Source of the DNA: Athripsodes cinereus
Taxonomy: Eukaryota > Arthropoda > Insecta > Trichoptera > Leptoceridae
Assembly (NCBI GenBank): GCA_947579605.1
Contig: OX388306.1
Span: forward strand, 6,076,001 to 6,140,000
DNA: 64,000 bases
Direction: 5' to 3'
Part shown: piece by piece, positions 23,600 to 34,155 of the stretch
How positions within the stretch are numbered: the first letter of the stretch is position 1
Layout: each line of letters opens with the position of its first letter
Made by a program: the position numbers and the translations under genes
The notes under the pieces: generated by a model
Database searches by the model: none
Seen by the model: the letters and a program-made list of their open reading frames with translations, nothing else
Told to the model about the DNA's origin: nothing

Positions 23600-23825
23600 G
23601 AATAGTACCTACCTACTCCACTCTTTTCCGTAAGTTTTCAAGTGTCCTGTAAAGGAAGATTTGTTTAAAAAAAAAAAGAGACTTTCACGACATTTTACAT
23701 CTTAAATTCCCATTCTGAATGTCTTTATTTTTGTTGGTGCAGAGAGGACAGCATGCAAGTTCATTACATGTGGCTGGACTGCTGGCTACCGCACTTGTGG
23801 TACTTATAGTAAGTGTCAGTAAGTA
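23600..23825 (-). repeat. Dispersed repeat family C, minus orientation
   Basis: TTTTCAAGTGTCCTGTAAAG, ATTTTACATCTTAAATTCCC and GGACTGCTGGCTACCGCACT occur in the family's reverse order. Confidence 0.7.
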
Positions 23826-23939
23826 AGTAAACATTTTTTATTTTTTTCCAATAATTCACGAAGGTACAAAAATAGCCTAAAGGTTTTTAAGAAATAAAAA
23901 AAGGTTCTCTACCATAACTGTACCCAGGGGAGGGGGGAT

Positions 23940-24405
23940 TTTTCATATGTCTTTTTTTAATATTTCGAGAAGTTAGATAGTTAATAAAAATATTGGTTTA
24001 ATAAATTGTAATGTTTTTTTCATGGATATTGACCGATTAAAAAAAAAATTATTTGATAAAATTTCTCATATTTTGAAACCAAAAATCACCACATGAATTC
24101 GATTTTTTGTTTATTAAAAAAAGTTTTCTAAAATCTGCAGTATTTATTTGCTTGATAGGATGAATAAAAGATATACATATTACTTATATAAATAATTTTT
24201 ATCTTGATATAACAAAAAGTATATAAATAAATCTCTTCAGTCGGCTTCTTAGATTTTTTTTAAAGTAAATAACTAATATTGGTAATAAATATTTGTTTTT
24301 TATTTTATCAAATCAAAATGTTCGCAAGGACAACAAGTTTTGAGAGTTTTTCTACCAAATTTGTTAAAAATTAAATATTTAACCGTTTTTGGTAGAGAGC
24401 ACTCT
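23940..24405. mobile_element. Diverged relative of the TTAA element at 31908
   Basis: Shares, in the opposite orientation for part of its length, TTTTGAAACCAAAAATCACC, TCAAATCAAAATGTTCGCAA and ACAACAAGTTTTGAGAGTTT with 31908-32585. Its right end (ACGGTT...TTTTTGGTAGAGAGCAC) resembles a variant terminal repeat next to a TTAA. The left end is unclear. Confidence 0.5.
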
Positions 24406-24704
24406 TAATACACCAAATTATAGCCGTACGAGTATTTGACTCATAATATAAAAATTAATCTTAGGTAATTTCCTTTGCTAAAATGGCATAAAATTTGATA
24501 TAAAAGAATATGGACTAAATTTAAGCATTGTCAAAACAATGTTCGAGAGAAGATTCCAAATTTAAACTGATGTCAAGAACATTAGGCATAGACAAACTTA
24601 ACGAGGGCGAAGGTTCAAGCAGGAAACTCAATTTCCTCTTCTTATTTGTCTATGCTTGTGTTCTTCTCTTTTGAATTTATGGAAGTATCTACACATTACA
24701 GCCA

Positions 24705-25043
24705 GGCAGCATGGACGCACCCAAAATTTTTACTAGGGAGGGACGGCAATAAAGAATTTTTTTATTGACCCTACTACATATTATTTTCGGTTATCGCAAT
24801 TTAGTAATATAAGTTGACACGCAAAATTTCTACTCCTCCGTCCCCTAAATTTGAAATGTTTCACGTTCAACAATTTTAGAGCCTTCTTATATTTTTCTGA
24901 CTTTAAAAGAGGGGGGGGTAGCTTGCCACTTCGATACCAATTTTCCATACTTCATAACTAATTACTTACTTGTCTACTATTTTCGCAATCCTAGGGTAGG
25001 TAGCTACCCCCCCCTCTTTGCCCCTCCCTGGTCACGCCTGTGC
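24705..25043. repeat. Possible MITE with G-run ends
   Basis: GGACGCACCCAAAATTTTTA...GGGAGGG at the left and CCCCTCCCTGGTCACGCC at the right form weak inverted ends around runs of G and C. Confidence 0.3.
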
Positions 25044-25319
25044 TATGCAGATATATTATTTAACAACTTTCCATTCTTCCTTGCGATAAATTTCAAAATT
25101 AATTATATTATATGCTTTGCCTGGAAATTCCAGTTATTTATGAACTGATTGTACAATTTAAACCATTTCCGATCTCTTATACACAAACACTCAAGAGAGA
25201 AATAACTGATATGATTGTCTAAGCAAGTGAAACCTTGCACACTAACAGACATAAACGCAGATGTCGAACATAATGGTTCGAAACTGGAATTAGTGGGATT
25301 AGTGAACGAACTATGTCAA

Positions 25320-25480
25320 AAGTGCACTTAAACCAGCCTAAGCCAATTCGTAAGCGTCGGAACACCTTTCCTGTTTCCTGCTTAAGAGAGTTTGTCTGCT
25401 GGCTGTGCGAATGAGGTGTCTGTTGAATCTTATGTATTCTTGAGATTGGCGTTGATCTAATTAAAATTATTTCAATGTGG
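25320..25480. repeat. Repeat family J
   Basis: AAACCAGCCTAAGCCAATTC followed by GTAAGCGTCGGAACACC is shared almost exactly with 42367-42408 and both continue to GGTGTCTGTTGA. A looser match occurs near 26305-26350. The minus-strand frame covering this block is therefore probably repeat-derived. Confidence 0.55.
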
Positions 25481-25539
25481 TTTGCCATCCATCGTGAATG
25501 TCTAAACTTTTAATTGGCTTGGAGAGGATAACTTACATA

Positions 25540-25620
25540 TTATTTATTTCATGCAGTTGGTCTGCTGGCTACCCCTCTTTGAGATATGTCGTGATGGTAA
25601 AGTAGTAATAAAATTATTTC
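25540..25620 (-). repeat. Dispersed repeat family C, end fragment
   Basis: TTGGTCTGCTGGCTACCCCT then GATATGTCGTGATGGTA, the family terminus. Confidence 0.6.
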
Positions 25621-25820
25621 ATGCTATTAATTTTTATGTCGCGTTCAGGCCACAAAACTTCTTTTATCTTTACGAGATAATTTTGATTAAGTAAAGAAAG
25701 AGTAATTAAAATATTAATTATTTATTTTTAAATAATAATTATTTATTTTTAAATATTAATTATTTTTTTTTATAAAAAAATAATTAAGCTCATGATAAAA
25801 TAATAAAGCAGATTAAATTA

Positions 25821-26036
25821 ATAATTACGACTTTTTATAAATTGCAATTTCATCGGACGTGACAACAATAATACGTGAAACACATTAAATTTCATTAGAA
25901 AATGGAGCGGTTCTAAAGTTACGATTGAATTAAAATCATTATTTATTGTCTGCTATTCATTATTTTTGTATTTAACTCCTAAGAAAGAAGATCCACGCGT
26001 CTGGAAACGGAAGATTTCTGAAGATTTTCTTCCACG
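25821..26036 (+). promoter_or_regulatory. Upstream region of secreted gene 1, shared with gene 2
   Basis: 25821-25906 (ATTACGACTTTTTATAAATT..ACGTGACAA..GTGAAACACATTAAATTTCA) aligns with 34156-34240 ahead of gene 2. A TATA-like TGTATTTAAC is near 25967, and GAAGATTTTCTTCC (26020-26033) just before the ATG is identical in both genes. This supports duplication of promoter and gene together. Confidence 0.6.
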
Positions 26037-28010
26037 ATGTTGTACAAAATGATTTTGTCGATAATGTTGGTTGCATCACTTTTATTCGCAATTGTTCTAT
26101 CTCGTATGTATATTTTTTTTATTTATATAAATAAAATGTGTATGTAATAGTATTAAATTGTAATTTAAAAAAAAAAATAATAATAATAACAATATATGCT
26201 ATAGTTACAATAATAAAAGTCTTATTCTGTGGATCAAAGTAATCAGAAATCTCGAAACACGATTATATAATGTAATATTGTGCAATATTCAATTGAAAAT
26301 GTGAGAAAGGCGTTCCAACACTTACAAATCCACTGTAGGCTGGCTTAAGAGATCACTTTCGGTATCTATGGACATGGACAATGTTCACCAATTTTTTTTA
26401 CCAAGTCTGCCAATCGAGAAACATTAATGCAAACCATTGCGCTGAGGTATTAAATTGTTTGATTATTTATACTGTGGAACTGTGTATACTTAGTATGGCT
26501 GAGTGCTGTCGTATAGTATAGTATAGTGTAGATATAGCTATAGGTATGCGATGATATAGTACAGTGTAGGTACATATAAATAGTATTGTGGTGTTGTTAT
26601 TGTACTGAATATGCCTTATTTATTCTTTATTCTTTCTTCCTTCTCTCTCTCTCACCTCCTATTAACTTATTTGTTATTTTTCTTCTCTTTCTTTCTTCCT
26701 TCTCTTCCCTACCTATTGTGTACTTACTTATATTGTTTTTTTTTTGTACTACATAATAATGAATATATTTAAGATACTATAATTGGCGATGTAGATCAAA
26801 TATTGAACTTGTAAATTACTTATTCCTATTATAAATGCTGTTGTATCTAAAAGAAAAAATAAAATAAAAAATAAAAAAAATAAATAAACCATAGAAAGAA
26901 TTATATTATAATATTAATAGTATATATTTATTCGAATTTAAATTCTAAAAATTCGAAAAAAATTAAATTTAAAGAATTATAATATTAATAGTAGGTATAT
27001 ATTTATTATAATATTTTGTATACATGTATGGATGGTTTGCAGCAGTGTTTTTCTTGTTATGAATGTGATTTTGTTAATATAGGAGATGAATGCTTTTTAT
27101 GATTGTGTATATGTTTCAGTATGATTGATATATTTGTGAGATGTTTGCCCTAGAACAGGTTATACCTAGTTGGGCAGCATCAATGAAAATATGTATAAGA
27201 TTTGTTATTTATTGGTGTAATAAAATAAAATAAAAAAAAAAAATCTTAACGTTAATTCGTGGAGCCCTCGCCAAAGAAAATATCTCCCATTCATTTCTGT
27301 GAGTTTTTGAGGGTCCTGCAAATAAATGTCAGGTTTTGTACTAAAATATTCCGTACAAAAAACATTTTCATTTCAGCGATTAGGCAGGCAGCACTCACAC
27401 CATTTTTTTTCATTTTTCTTTTACGGAAATGATAACTTCCATATTTTTACGTGCATTAGACCTTATGGGCTTATTAAAATATTACAATTTATGAAATTTG
27501 TGTACACTTTCAAATAAGGTAATGCATTATTTATAGTTTTGTCATTTGTTTATTGCTTGTACACATGTTATCTGAAGTGTATCATTGGCTTTAAATAATT
27601 AAAAAAAAATGGCTGCCTCACTTGTGGGAGTTAACGGGTGAATCCAGTGGTATCCAGTACGAAAATATGGGGCACCCAGACAGTACTTTTGATATCTCAA
27701 CGGTGTACAGTGAAAGATAATAATAATGAATACAACTATGATTATCAATACTTATCAAAACCTACTACTGAAAAACCTGATGTGATTGTAGGTATGAATC
27801 AATTAATAAAATTACATTAACTGTTAATTTTTCTCTTCAACAGCTGTTCAAGGTGGCGAAATTATTGATATACAGTTACCAGATAATGAAGACAATATAT
27901 CCTTAACTGAGGAACAAGTAAAGCAAATAAAAAAGGCCCTTATACCAGCTGCTCTCCAGTCAATAGAAAAACTTCTTGATGAAATCCTGGACGCTATACT
28001 GGACGAATAA
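26037..28010 (+). CDS. Secreted gene 1: small acidic peptide, tandem family member
   Basis: Two exons, 26037-26103 and 27844-28010, joined at a phase-1 intron (C|GTATGT ... CAACAG|CT), give a 77-residue precursor. Residues 1-22 begin MLYKM and form a hydrophobic signal peptide ending VLS. The mature part (about 55 residues) starts PVQGGEIIDIQLPDNEDN, is strongly acidic, has one N-glycosylation sequon (NIS), no Cys, and ends in an amphipathic helix (IKKALIPAALQSIEK then LLDEILDAILDE). The first ATG is chosen because gene 2 shares the same MLYKM start and leader; a second in-frame ATG is at codon 5. The 1.74-kb intron contains repeats. Secretion is inferred from the signal peptide. The function is unknown, and I do not recognise a named family. 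Confidence 0.7.
26104..27843 (+). other. Intron of secreted gene 1
   Basis: AT-rich, with a GTATAGTATAGT microsatellite-like patch (26510-26530), A-rich retroposon-like tails (26850-26885 and 27222-27242) and a family C fragment at 27249-27340. Confidence 0.55.
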
Positions 28011-28354
28011 ACTTTCATTTTTTTTTTATAATCATATATTTCTGTACGTAACTACATTACTTATGATTTGAGACATTATTTTTCAACATGGCCGTTCATT
28101 TTTTTAGCAAAATTACATTCGGTTTATAATAACATGTTTGTAGATTTTTTAACGTTTATAATATATGTATAAAGTGCCATAAAAAATAGCTTGAATTTCG
28201 TTACGACACACAATTTATTGAATATTCAATGCCTGCTTGGTTGGAGATAGGATTATAAGAAAATGCTTTTTTGTATACTACATTGGCAACTTTTGTAATG
28301 TCTTGGCTATTTTTATAGGTTTTTACATAACATTTTGGTTTGTAAATTTCATTG

Positions 28355-28360
28355 AATAAA
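28355..28360 (+). terminator. Candidate poly(A) signal of gene 1
   Basis: AATAAA about 345 nt after the stop codon; no earlier canonical hexamer was seen in this 3' flank. Confidence 0.4.
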
Positions 28361-28914
28361 TTTGATCCAAAAATATTTTTAATACTTTGTCTTCTTTGTC
28401 TATTCTAACAGATTAAGTTCGCAAAAACAGAAACCAAAACTTAATAACAAAAAAAATAAGCTAGAAAAAAGTTAAATAAATAAGGTAAATATTTACCCAA
28501 ATCAAGTTCAAATACATCATTCTGTTCTTTGGGTGATTTAAAAAAAAAATGAGAATCTTTTTTCTCAGTCATGTTTGGTTTATATACTTACTTTTCTGTC
28601 ATTCTGTAATTTTTCGTTCTTTCTTTATGCCTTAAACGTTATATACTACCTATTACTATTATACCATCAATCCATATCCCACAAGTGGTATAGCCAGCGG
28701 AATGATAGCAAGTTTGAGTTTCGTAATGTTCTTGAATTCGGGCAATGAAAAACGGTAAATAAAAATCATATATAAAAACATTGTACCTATAGCTTATTCA
28801 TAATAAATAAATAAATAACAAAAAAACTTTGAATATACTAATACTACTCCCCTTTTACGACACAAGCTTTTAGCAAAAACTCCTTTGTTAAAAAAAACTA
28901 CTACTACTTCTATC

Positions 28915-29195
28915 CTATCGAGGTAAATCCCACAAGTGGGGTATCCAGCAGACAAAATAAACATGAAAACTGTCCTCTCCATGCCAATAAACAAATAAGA
29001 TATTCAGGATGGGTGGAAAACCTTAGCGCTGAATTTAAGATGTAAAATGTCTTTATTTTTCGAACACCTGCCTTTTAGAGGACAGTCGAAAATAGTGGGA
29101 GACCATTTCTTTGGCAGGTGCTCCACGGTTAACAATATAGTTTGTGGCATAATTGCACAACGGTACCACTTGTGGGGTATGGCGTGATGTTGTAG
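28915..29195 (+). repeat. Dispersed repeat family C, long copy
   Basis: Reference copy for the family: CCCACAAGTGGGGTATCCAG, CTGTCCTCTCCATGCCAATA, GATATTCAGGATGGGTGG, CTTAGCGCTGAATTTAAGAT, AACACCTGCCTTTTAGAGGA and GTGCTCCACGG, closing with CCACTTGTGGGGTATGGCG, the reverse complement of its own start. A shorter piece lies at 28660-28710. The window has well over ten copies. The mirrored ends suggest a DNA element or a compound of two inverted copies; class not settled. Confidence 0.65.
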
Positions 29196-29817
29196 CAAAT
29201 TTATTTTATCATAGCATCGACATGTTCCTCTTGGGAATGTGACCTTTATAAATATGTGATAATTATCACATAATTACGCACATAAATGACGCAGTGATGT
29301 GTTACGCACAAACTATGGGAACAGTTCAGTTTGAGACACATAAATTAAAACTTTAGTCCATTTGTATGGATGGAATGTTTAATACAGTTTATAATATCTA
29401 CTTCTAGTGTTGTAGAATTCTCAAGAAATAATTTTTCAATAAGTAGAAAATTTTTGGAGATTTTTTTTTATTTTTTATTTAACTTAATTTAATAAATACT
29501 TTATTCAATCAACCAATAACAATGTACAAATGTTGAGAAAATTTATCACCAATATGGCTACAATTAATTATGGAAACAAAAAAATGTTAGGTACCTACAT
29601 AGAAAAAAGTGCTAATCACTGATGAAAAAGTGCTAATCTTGATGTTTGACACCCCACATGCCCATATTTAAATTAAAAAAAATTGCAGGTACGTACATGG
29701 AAAAAAGTGTTAATAACCTCTGATTTGGGTCTTAATCAGCCCCACATTTTTTTGGATCAATCAGGTTGGCTGCGAAGTGTACTGGGCGAAAGGTCATAAT
29801 ACCACTAAGAAAAATTA

Positions 29818-29930
29818 TGGAGAGAAATTTCTCTTCCATCAGAGGAGAAATTCTCGGAGAAATTTCTCGTTCTGGTTCTCGAGAAATTTCTTTGGAGAAT
29901 TTTCTCTTCTCACATCACTATCTACTTCTC
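29818..29930. repeat. Cluster of GAAATTTC palindromes
   Basis: Within 110 bp, GAGAAATTTCTC occurs twice in full and again with one mismatch or as the shorter forms GAGAAATTCTC and GAGAATTTTCTC. The unit fits both a simple-sequence palindrome cluster and the GAAnnTTC arrangement of heat-shock elements. No gene was identified next to it. Confidence 0.6.
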
Positions 29931-30427
29931 GTGGAGTACCAATCTGCAACGTCTTGAATAGAGGCATATAGTTCCAAACTCCGTTAAGTCTACTTTTGGC
30001 AGTTTTGTGTTAAACACATTTTTCTATTGTTCTATAATTATTTCACTTCTAAATTTTTCCTTATTTATAATATTTTAGAATATCGCTTCAAATTCTAATT
30101 GAACAATTAATAACTACTAAAAGTTGTGTTTAAACAAAAACATATTTATTTAGAGTTAGGACTTAACGTAGTTTGATATGTCCATGGGGACTTAATGGTC
30201 TTTGGAACAAGCAAACGCCATCATAATGGCAGCCATATTGGAATTCATCATTATAATTCGTTTTCTGATTGATTCAACGACCTTTTGGACTTAACTTAGT
30301 TTGAAACAAAATCATCAGTGAACTTAACGCAGTTTGGAACAAACTGTTATTTCATTTTACATTTTTATATAGTATTCAACTGCTTTTAAACAAAAACGAA
30401 AATCAATTTTGGATTAATATCATAATA

Positions 30428-30541
30428 TGCATTATCGGATTGCACGAATCATTATCGGATTGCACTCCCAATCATTATCGGATTGCACTCCCAATCATTA
30501 TCCGAATCATTATCGGATTGCACATTATCGGATTGCACTCC
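30428..30541 (+). repeat. Short tandem array, unit ~24 bp
   Basis: Repeats of CATTATCGGATTGCAC with or without TCCCAAT, about five irregular copies, inside the MITE just left of the nested family C copy. Confidence 0.75.
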
Positions 30542-30765
30542 CACTCTTCTGCGTAAGTTTTCGAGTGTCCTGTAAAAGGCAGGTGTTCGAAAAAAATAAG
30601 ACATTGTACATCTCAAATTCAGCGATGAGGTTTGCCACCCATCCTGAATGTCTTGATTTTATATTGGCACGAAGAGGACAGTTTGCATGTTACTTACATG
30701 CAGCTGATCTGCTGGCTACCCCACTTGTGGGATATGCCGTGATGGTATAGTATAGTAGTAGTAGG
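30541..30765 (-). repeat. Dispersed repeat family C, nested copy
   Basis: TTTTCGAGTGTCCTGTAAAA through GCTGGCTACCCCACTTGTGG to GATATGCCGTGATGGTATAG and a GTAGTAGTAG tail. GGATTGCAC flanks both sides, either as a target duplication or as a leftover unit of the array. Confidence 0.75.
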
Positions 30766-30953
30766 ATTGCACGAAAATTACAAAACCGAAAATATGCGTC
30801 TTAACGAAGTTTGGAACTATATACTTCAATTGTTCTGTAAAAGGCAAAGGTAATAAGACATTTTTAATTCGATGAAAAGGTAGATATGCCATTCATCCTG
30901 ATAGTCTTAACTTACATATTATATCGTAACATAACTTATGTCTTAACTAACTC

Positions 30954-31244
30954 GTGGTTAGATGGAAGAAATCTCTTGATTGTGATAATCTCACCACTGC
31001 ATATTATCGTCCTAGTATTTTAAATTTTTTAATGATGTTATATAATGACGATGTACAAATAGAATAAATAAATAAACATATTGGGAACAAAGAGGAGGAT
31101 TTTTATGTTGACATTGGGTTAGTTGGAAGAAATTGCGCCATCGCGCCTATCATGCACTCCATATATTGAATGTTTTTAATTTTAATGTATTTTTATATAA
31201 AACTTCTTGTAATAATTAATGTACAGTAGAGAATAAAAAAATAA
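30954..31244 (+). repeat. Two SINE-like family E copies in tandem
   Basis: Copy one (about 30954-31077) ends in AATAAATAAATAA; copy two (about 31116-31244) begins GGGTTAGTTGGAAGAAATTG and ends GTACAGTAGAGAATAAAAAA. Both are plus-oriented and about 40 bp apart. Confidence 0.7.
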
Positions 31245-31567
31245 ATATTTTAATCTCTCGACTTGTTCATTATATTGTACCTTTTGTACCTTATTATTGT
31301 AACATTTATTTGTACCATTTCCTTATTTCTTCTATAAATCATTTTCTTGTAAAGCCGCTCAATATATTGATAAATAATAAAATTAATAAATATTCGGGTG
31401 CTTGGTGGATCATTCAACGCTGGTTTAAAAAGCTAAGAAATTATCCACGCATAATTATCTGTATTATATTATAATTTTATAATGTACTTATTATTATGTA
31501 TTCGCCATATTAATAATTAAAAAGAAATATTTTCACACATCAGAGTATTTACATAACACAACATGCA

Positions 31568-31818
31568 TAGACAATTCACACAGATCGAGCTAGTCCCAAA
31601 CTCAGATATGAATCTCGTATTATGGGTACTAACACGATGATACACATAATTATATGCGATTCACTAAACACATATAGGTACCCTACCTACATGTAACACC
31701 CAGACCTAGGATAACTTGAAAAAGGTCATTCTTCAATAGCCCCGGCGGCTGGGAATCGAATTCGGGACCTTGTGACTCAAAGGCAAGAGCGTTACCTCCG
31801 CGCTACACCGACCGCCAA
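31568..31818 (-). repeat. tRNA-derived SINE family B, minus orientation
   Basis: In plus-strand view: ACAATTCACACAGATCGAGC, GGGAATCGAATTCGGGACCT and GCGTTACCTCCGCGCTACA. Same layout as 20022-20262. Confidence 0.8.
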
Positions 31819-31907
31819 CATCATGAATTATTAAAAGCAAAATGAACAGAATTAAATTGAGCATTGAAAGAAATCCACCCACTACCAGGATATTGTAGAG
31901 GACTTAA

Positions 31908-32585
31908 GGGCCCCGTTTAGCAAAAACGGTCAAATTTTCTATTTTCAACAAATTTGACAGAAAAACTGCCTAAACTTGTTGACCCTTGCGAACATATTGA
32001 TTTGATAAAAAAATAAATAAATCGCAGACTGACGAGATTTATTTAGGTACTCTTTGTTACATCAAAATACAAATTATTTGTAAAATATATATTTTTTTAA
32101 TTCATATTATCAAGGATATAAATACTATAGATTTTAGCAAACTTTTTTAGTATAAAAAAAATTGAGTTCATGTGGTGATTTTTGGTTTCAAAATATGAGA
32201 AATTTTATCAAAAAAAATTTTTTTTAAGTCGGTCAATATCCATGAAAAAGACAAAAAAAAGTAGAATTTTTTTGTTCTATACTTGTAATAACTATCTAAA
32301 TATTCTCAATATTAAAATAAATATATGATTTTTTTTAGGATTCTCGTGTGTTTATGTACCAAACAAACCCCCGAATTCGATTTTTAGAAATATGCTTTTT
32401 TATAAACGAATACTATGAAGCTAAAATCGAAGTTTTTTTTTAAAGTTAAAGTTTGATATTCGTAATTAATATTTGTTTTCATATTTTATCAAATCAAAAT
32501 GTTCGTAGGGTCAACAAGTTTTGAGAGTTTGTGTACCAAACTTGTTGAAAATTGTATGTTTTATCGTTTTTGCTAAAGGGGCCCA
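31908..32585. mobile_element. Non-autonomous element with long inverted ends at TTAA
   Basis: TTAA (31904-31907) precedes GGGCCCCGTTTAGCAAAAAC; the right end gives, in reverse complement, TTAA, T, then GGGCCCCTTTAGCAAAAAC. Similarity of the arms extends inward for over 100 bp, past CAACAAATTTG and ACTTGTTGACCCT. Flanking TTAA is the hallmark of piggyBac-type insertion, but there is no transposase. Confidence 0.7.
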
Positions 32586-32862
32586 TTAATAATAAATATC
32601 TGAGGACCAAATACCTAATGTAATAAACATGCAAGTTGCCCTTTCCGTGCCTATAAAATTAAGACATTCAAGACAGAAGGGAGCGTGAATCAGGTAGGTA
32701 CTCCATGGGACAGACTATGTGACGCAGTTTTACAAATTGTTCTCTTATGACAACCAGGATTAGCGGCATACATCTTCGCTGCATGATATGATATCATGAG
32801 AACCATATGTTTTCCAATTATTTCGATCATCGATAACATAATTTGTAGATACAATAGATGCT

Positions 32863-33850
32863 ATGGTCCCACTGGATTTGAAGATTCAGCGAAGGGCCTG
32901 TATTTTCAATTTCAAGAGAGATCGTCCTTCAATGATTGGAGATCTTGAATTGCAGCCTTCTTCAGATCCCCTTCGATTTGAATCTGAAAGTCTCGAAGCT
33001 CTTTACAATGCGTGGCAGTCCCGTTGGTTGCTATCTTCTGTTGGTAGAACAACTTTTCTCTTCCTTCCACAAGTTAAGTGGCGCGTAAACTCTGTGTGGA
33101 TTGAGCCCGAGTACTGGACAACACAATTCCTTACTGCAGGGTTACTCTTGACAAAACTAAACACGATCTTAATCTAGTCTTGATCTTGATCATACGACGC
33201 ACGAAGGGACTATGGTCAAAAACATCGCGCTACCGCTAACGCGCGATCGGTTTGCGTGTATTTTTGGGCAATAGTCACTTCGTGCGTCGTATGATCAAGA
33301 TCAAGACTAGATTAAGATCGTGTTTAGTTTTGTCAAGAGTAGCCCTGCTGGTCATGGAGCATTCAATGCGCGTCTTCACCAGTTTGGGATAAAATCATCC
33401 CCTTCGTGTAATTTCTGTCACTCTGAATCCCAAACGTCGGAACATATTTTGTGGGATTGTTCCCACACCGACATCAGTAGGAAAAGAGAGGAGATGCTCG
33501 TTGCTGTTCGTGGTCCATCCTCTGGACCTGTAGGACATGCGGACTTAGTGGCCACAAGGAAAAACTTTTTCGCCTTCAAAAACTTCTGCACTTTCTTTGG
33601 TAGCCTAATATCCCCTTCAAGTAACTAGCGATACTGCATAGAGAGGAAGGCATATTCCCATTTCTTCCCTTCCCTTTTTGCACCAAATTTTTTGGTGTGT
33701 GGCCGCTAAATCTAGAGTGCTCCCTCGGGGCAGCATTTCTCGCTTTAATGCGACATTAAATCCTGTTTGTGCATGTGTGTGTCGTTATGGAGATACATAT
33801 CTCCAGGTACGGCACGAGGTATGTGGCGGGCGCTGCCCTTTAAAAAAAAA
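32863..33850 (+). pseudogene. 3' end of an R1-like non-LTR retrotransposon, interrupted by a MITE
   Basis: A plus-strand frame from 32863 (MVPLDLKIQRRA...) runs into the MITE at 33138 and resumes after it with GHGAFNARLHQFGIK, then a CNFCHSESQTSEHILWDC motif. From family knowledge, FLTGHG-x-F...L..FG...CxxC...ExxEHxLxxC is the C-terminal region downstream of the reverse transcriptase in R1/I-group LINEs. The frame ends at 33628, followed by a ~210-bp 3'UTR and an A-tract at about 33841-33850. The 5' part is absent. Confidence 0.75.
33138..33346. mobile_element. Fold-back MITE inside the LINE
   Basis: The 209-bp element is almost all inverted repeat: ~65-bp arms starting AGGGTTACTCTTGACAAAAC and ending in the complement, around a GC-richer centre (CATCGCGCTACCGCTAACGC). 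GC at 33136-33137 recurs at 33347-33348. Removing the element and one GC restores the LINE frame as LTAGHGAFN, so the insertion came after the LINE copy. Confidence 0.85.
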
Positions 33851-33904
33851 ATAGATACTATTTGTCCATAAAAAATTTTTGTTTTTTTGAGAGATAATTT
33901 TTTT

Positions 33905-34085
33905 TTTATTTTAAAGATATACCTATCTGGGTTTTGTTATAAACCCAAATACAACCTTATACACCTTTCACAGTAAGCTAAAAGCTTGTGTCGTGAAACG
34001 GGAGTTTGCCGGCACCTGGGATCGAACCCCGGACCACTTGTTCACAAGGCCGCGACTCTACCTCCAGGCTACCGATTATTTTAAT
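33905..34085 (-). repeat. tRNA-derived SINE family A, minus orientation
   Basis: In plus-strand view: GGGTTTTGTTATAAACCCAA, GTAAGCTAAAAGCTTGTGTC, GTTTGCCGGCACCTGGGATC, GAACC (box B) and CTCTACCTCCAGGCTACC (box A). Other copies are at 54787, 58151, 58390 and 60371. Confidence 0.8.
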
Positions 34086-34155
34086 TATAATGAATATTAT
34101 TTTTTAATTTATTTATTTTAAATAAATTAATTAAATTCCACGGGAAAATAATAAA

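Larger units (their letters stand above)
29970..30818. mobile_element. MITE with AGTTCCAAACT ends and nested repeat
   Basis: Left end AGTTCCAAACTCCGTTAAG and right end CTTAACGAAGTTTGGAACT are inverted repeats; TATA flanks both sides. Internal copies of the same motif (GACTTAACGTAGTTTG near 30160, GACTTAACTTAGTTTGAAAC near 30288, AACTTAACGCAGTTTGGAAC near 30314) look like subterminal binding sites. A tandem array and a family C copy lie inside, so the element grew by insertion. Confidence 0.7.

Noticed and set aside
25219..25488. 89-codon minus-strand frame (MANHIEIILIRST...)
   Set aside because: Overlaps repeat family J, also present at 42346, where the frame is not kept.
29766..29971. Two overlapping plus-strand frames over the GAAATTTC cluster
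   Set aside because: Both are translations of palindromic simple sequence; no homology or splice support.
32863..33177. 104-codon frame as a host gene
   Set aside because: It is LINE sequence whose frame runs into a MITE; the continuation after the MITE matches the same retroelement domain.
33905..34085. Possible tRNA gene on the minus strand
   Set aside because: One of five dispersed SINE A copies with a common non-tRNA tail.
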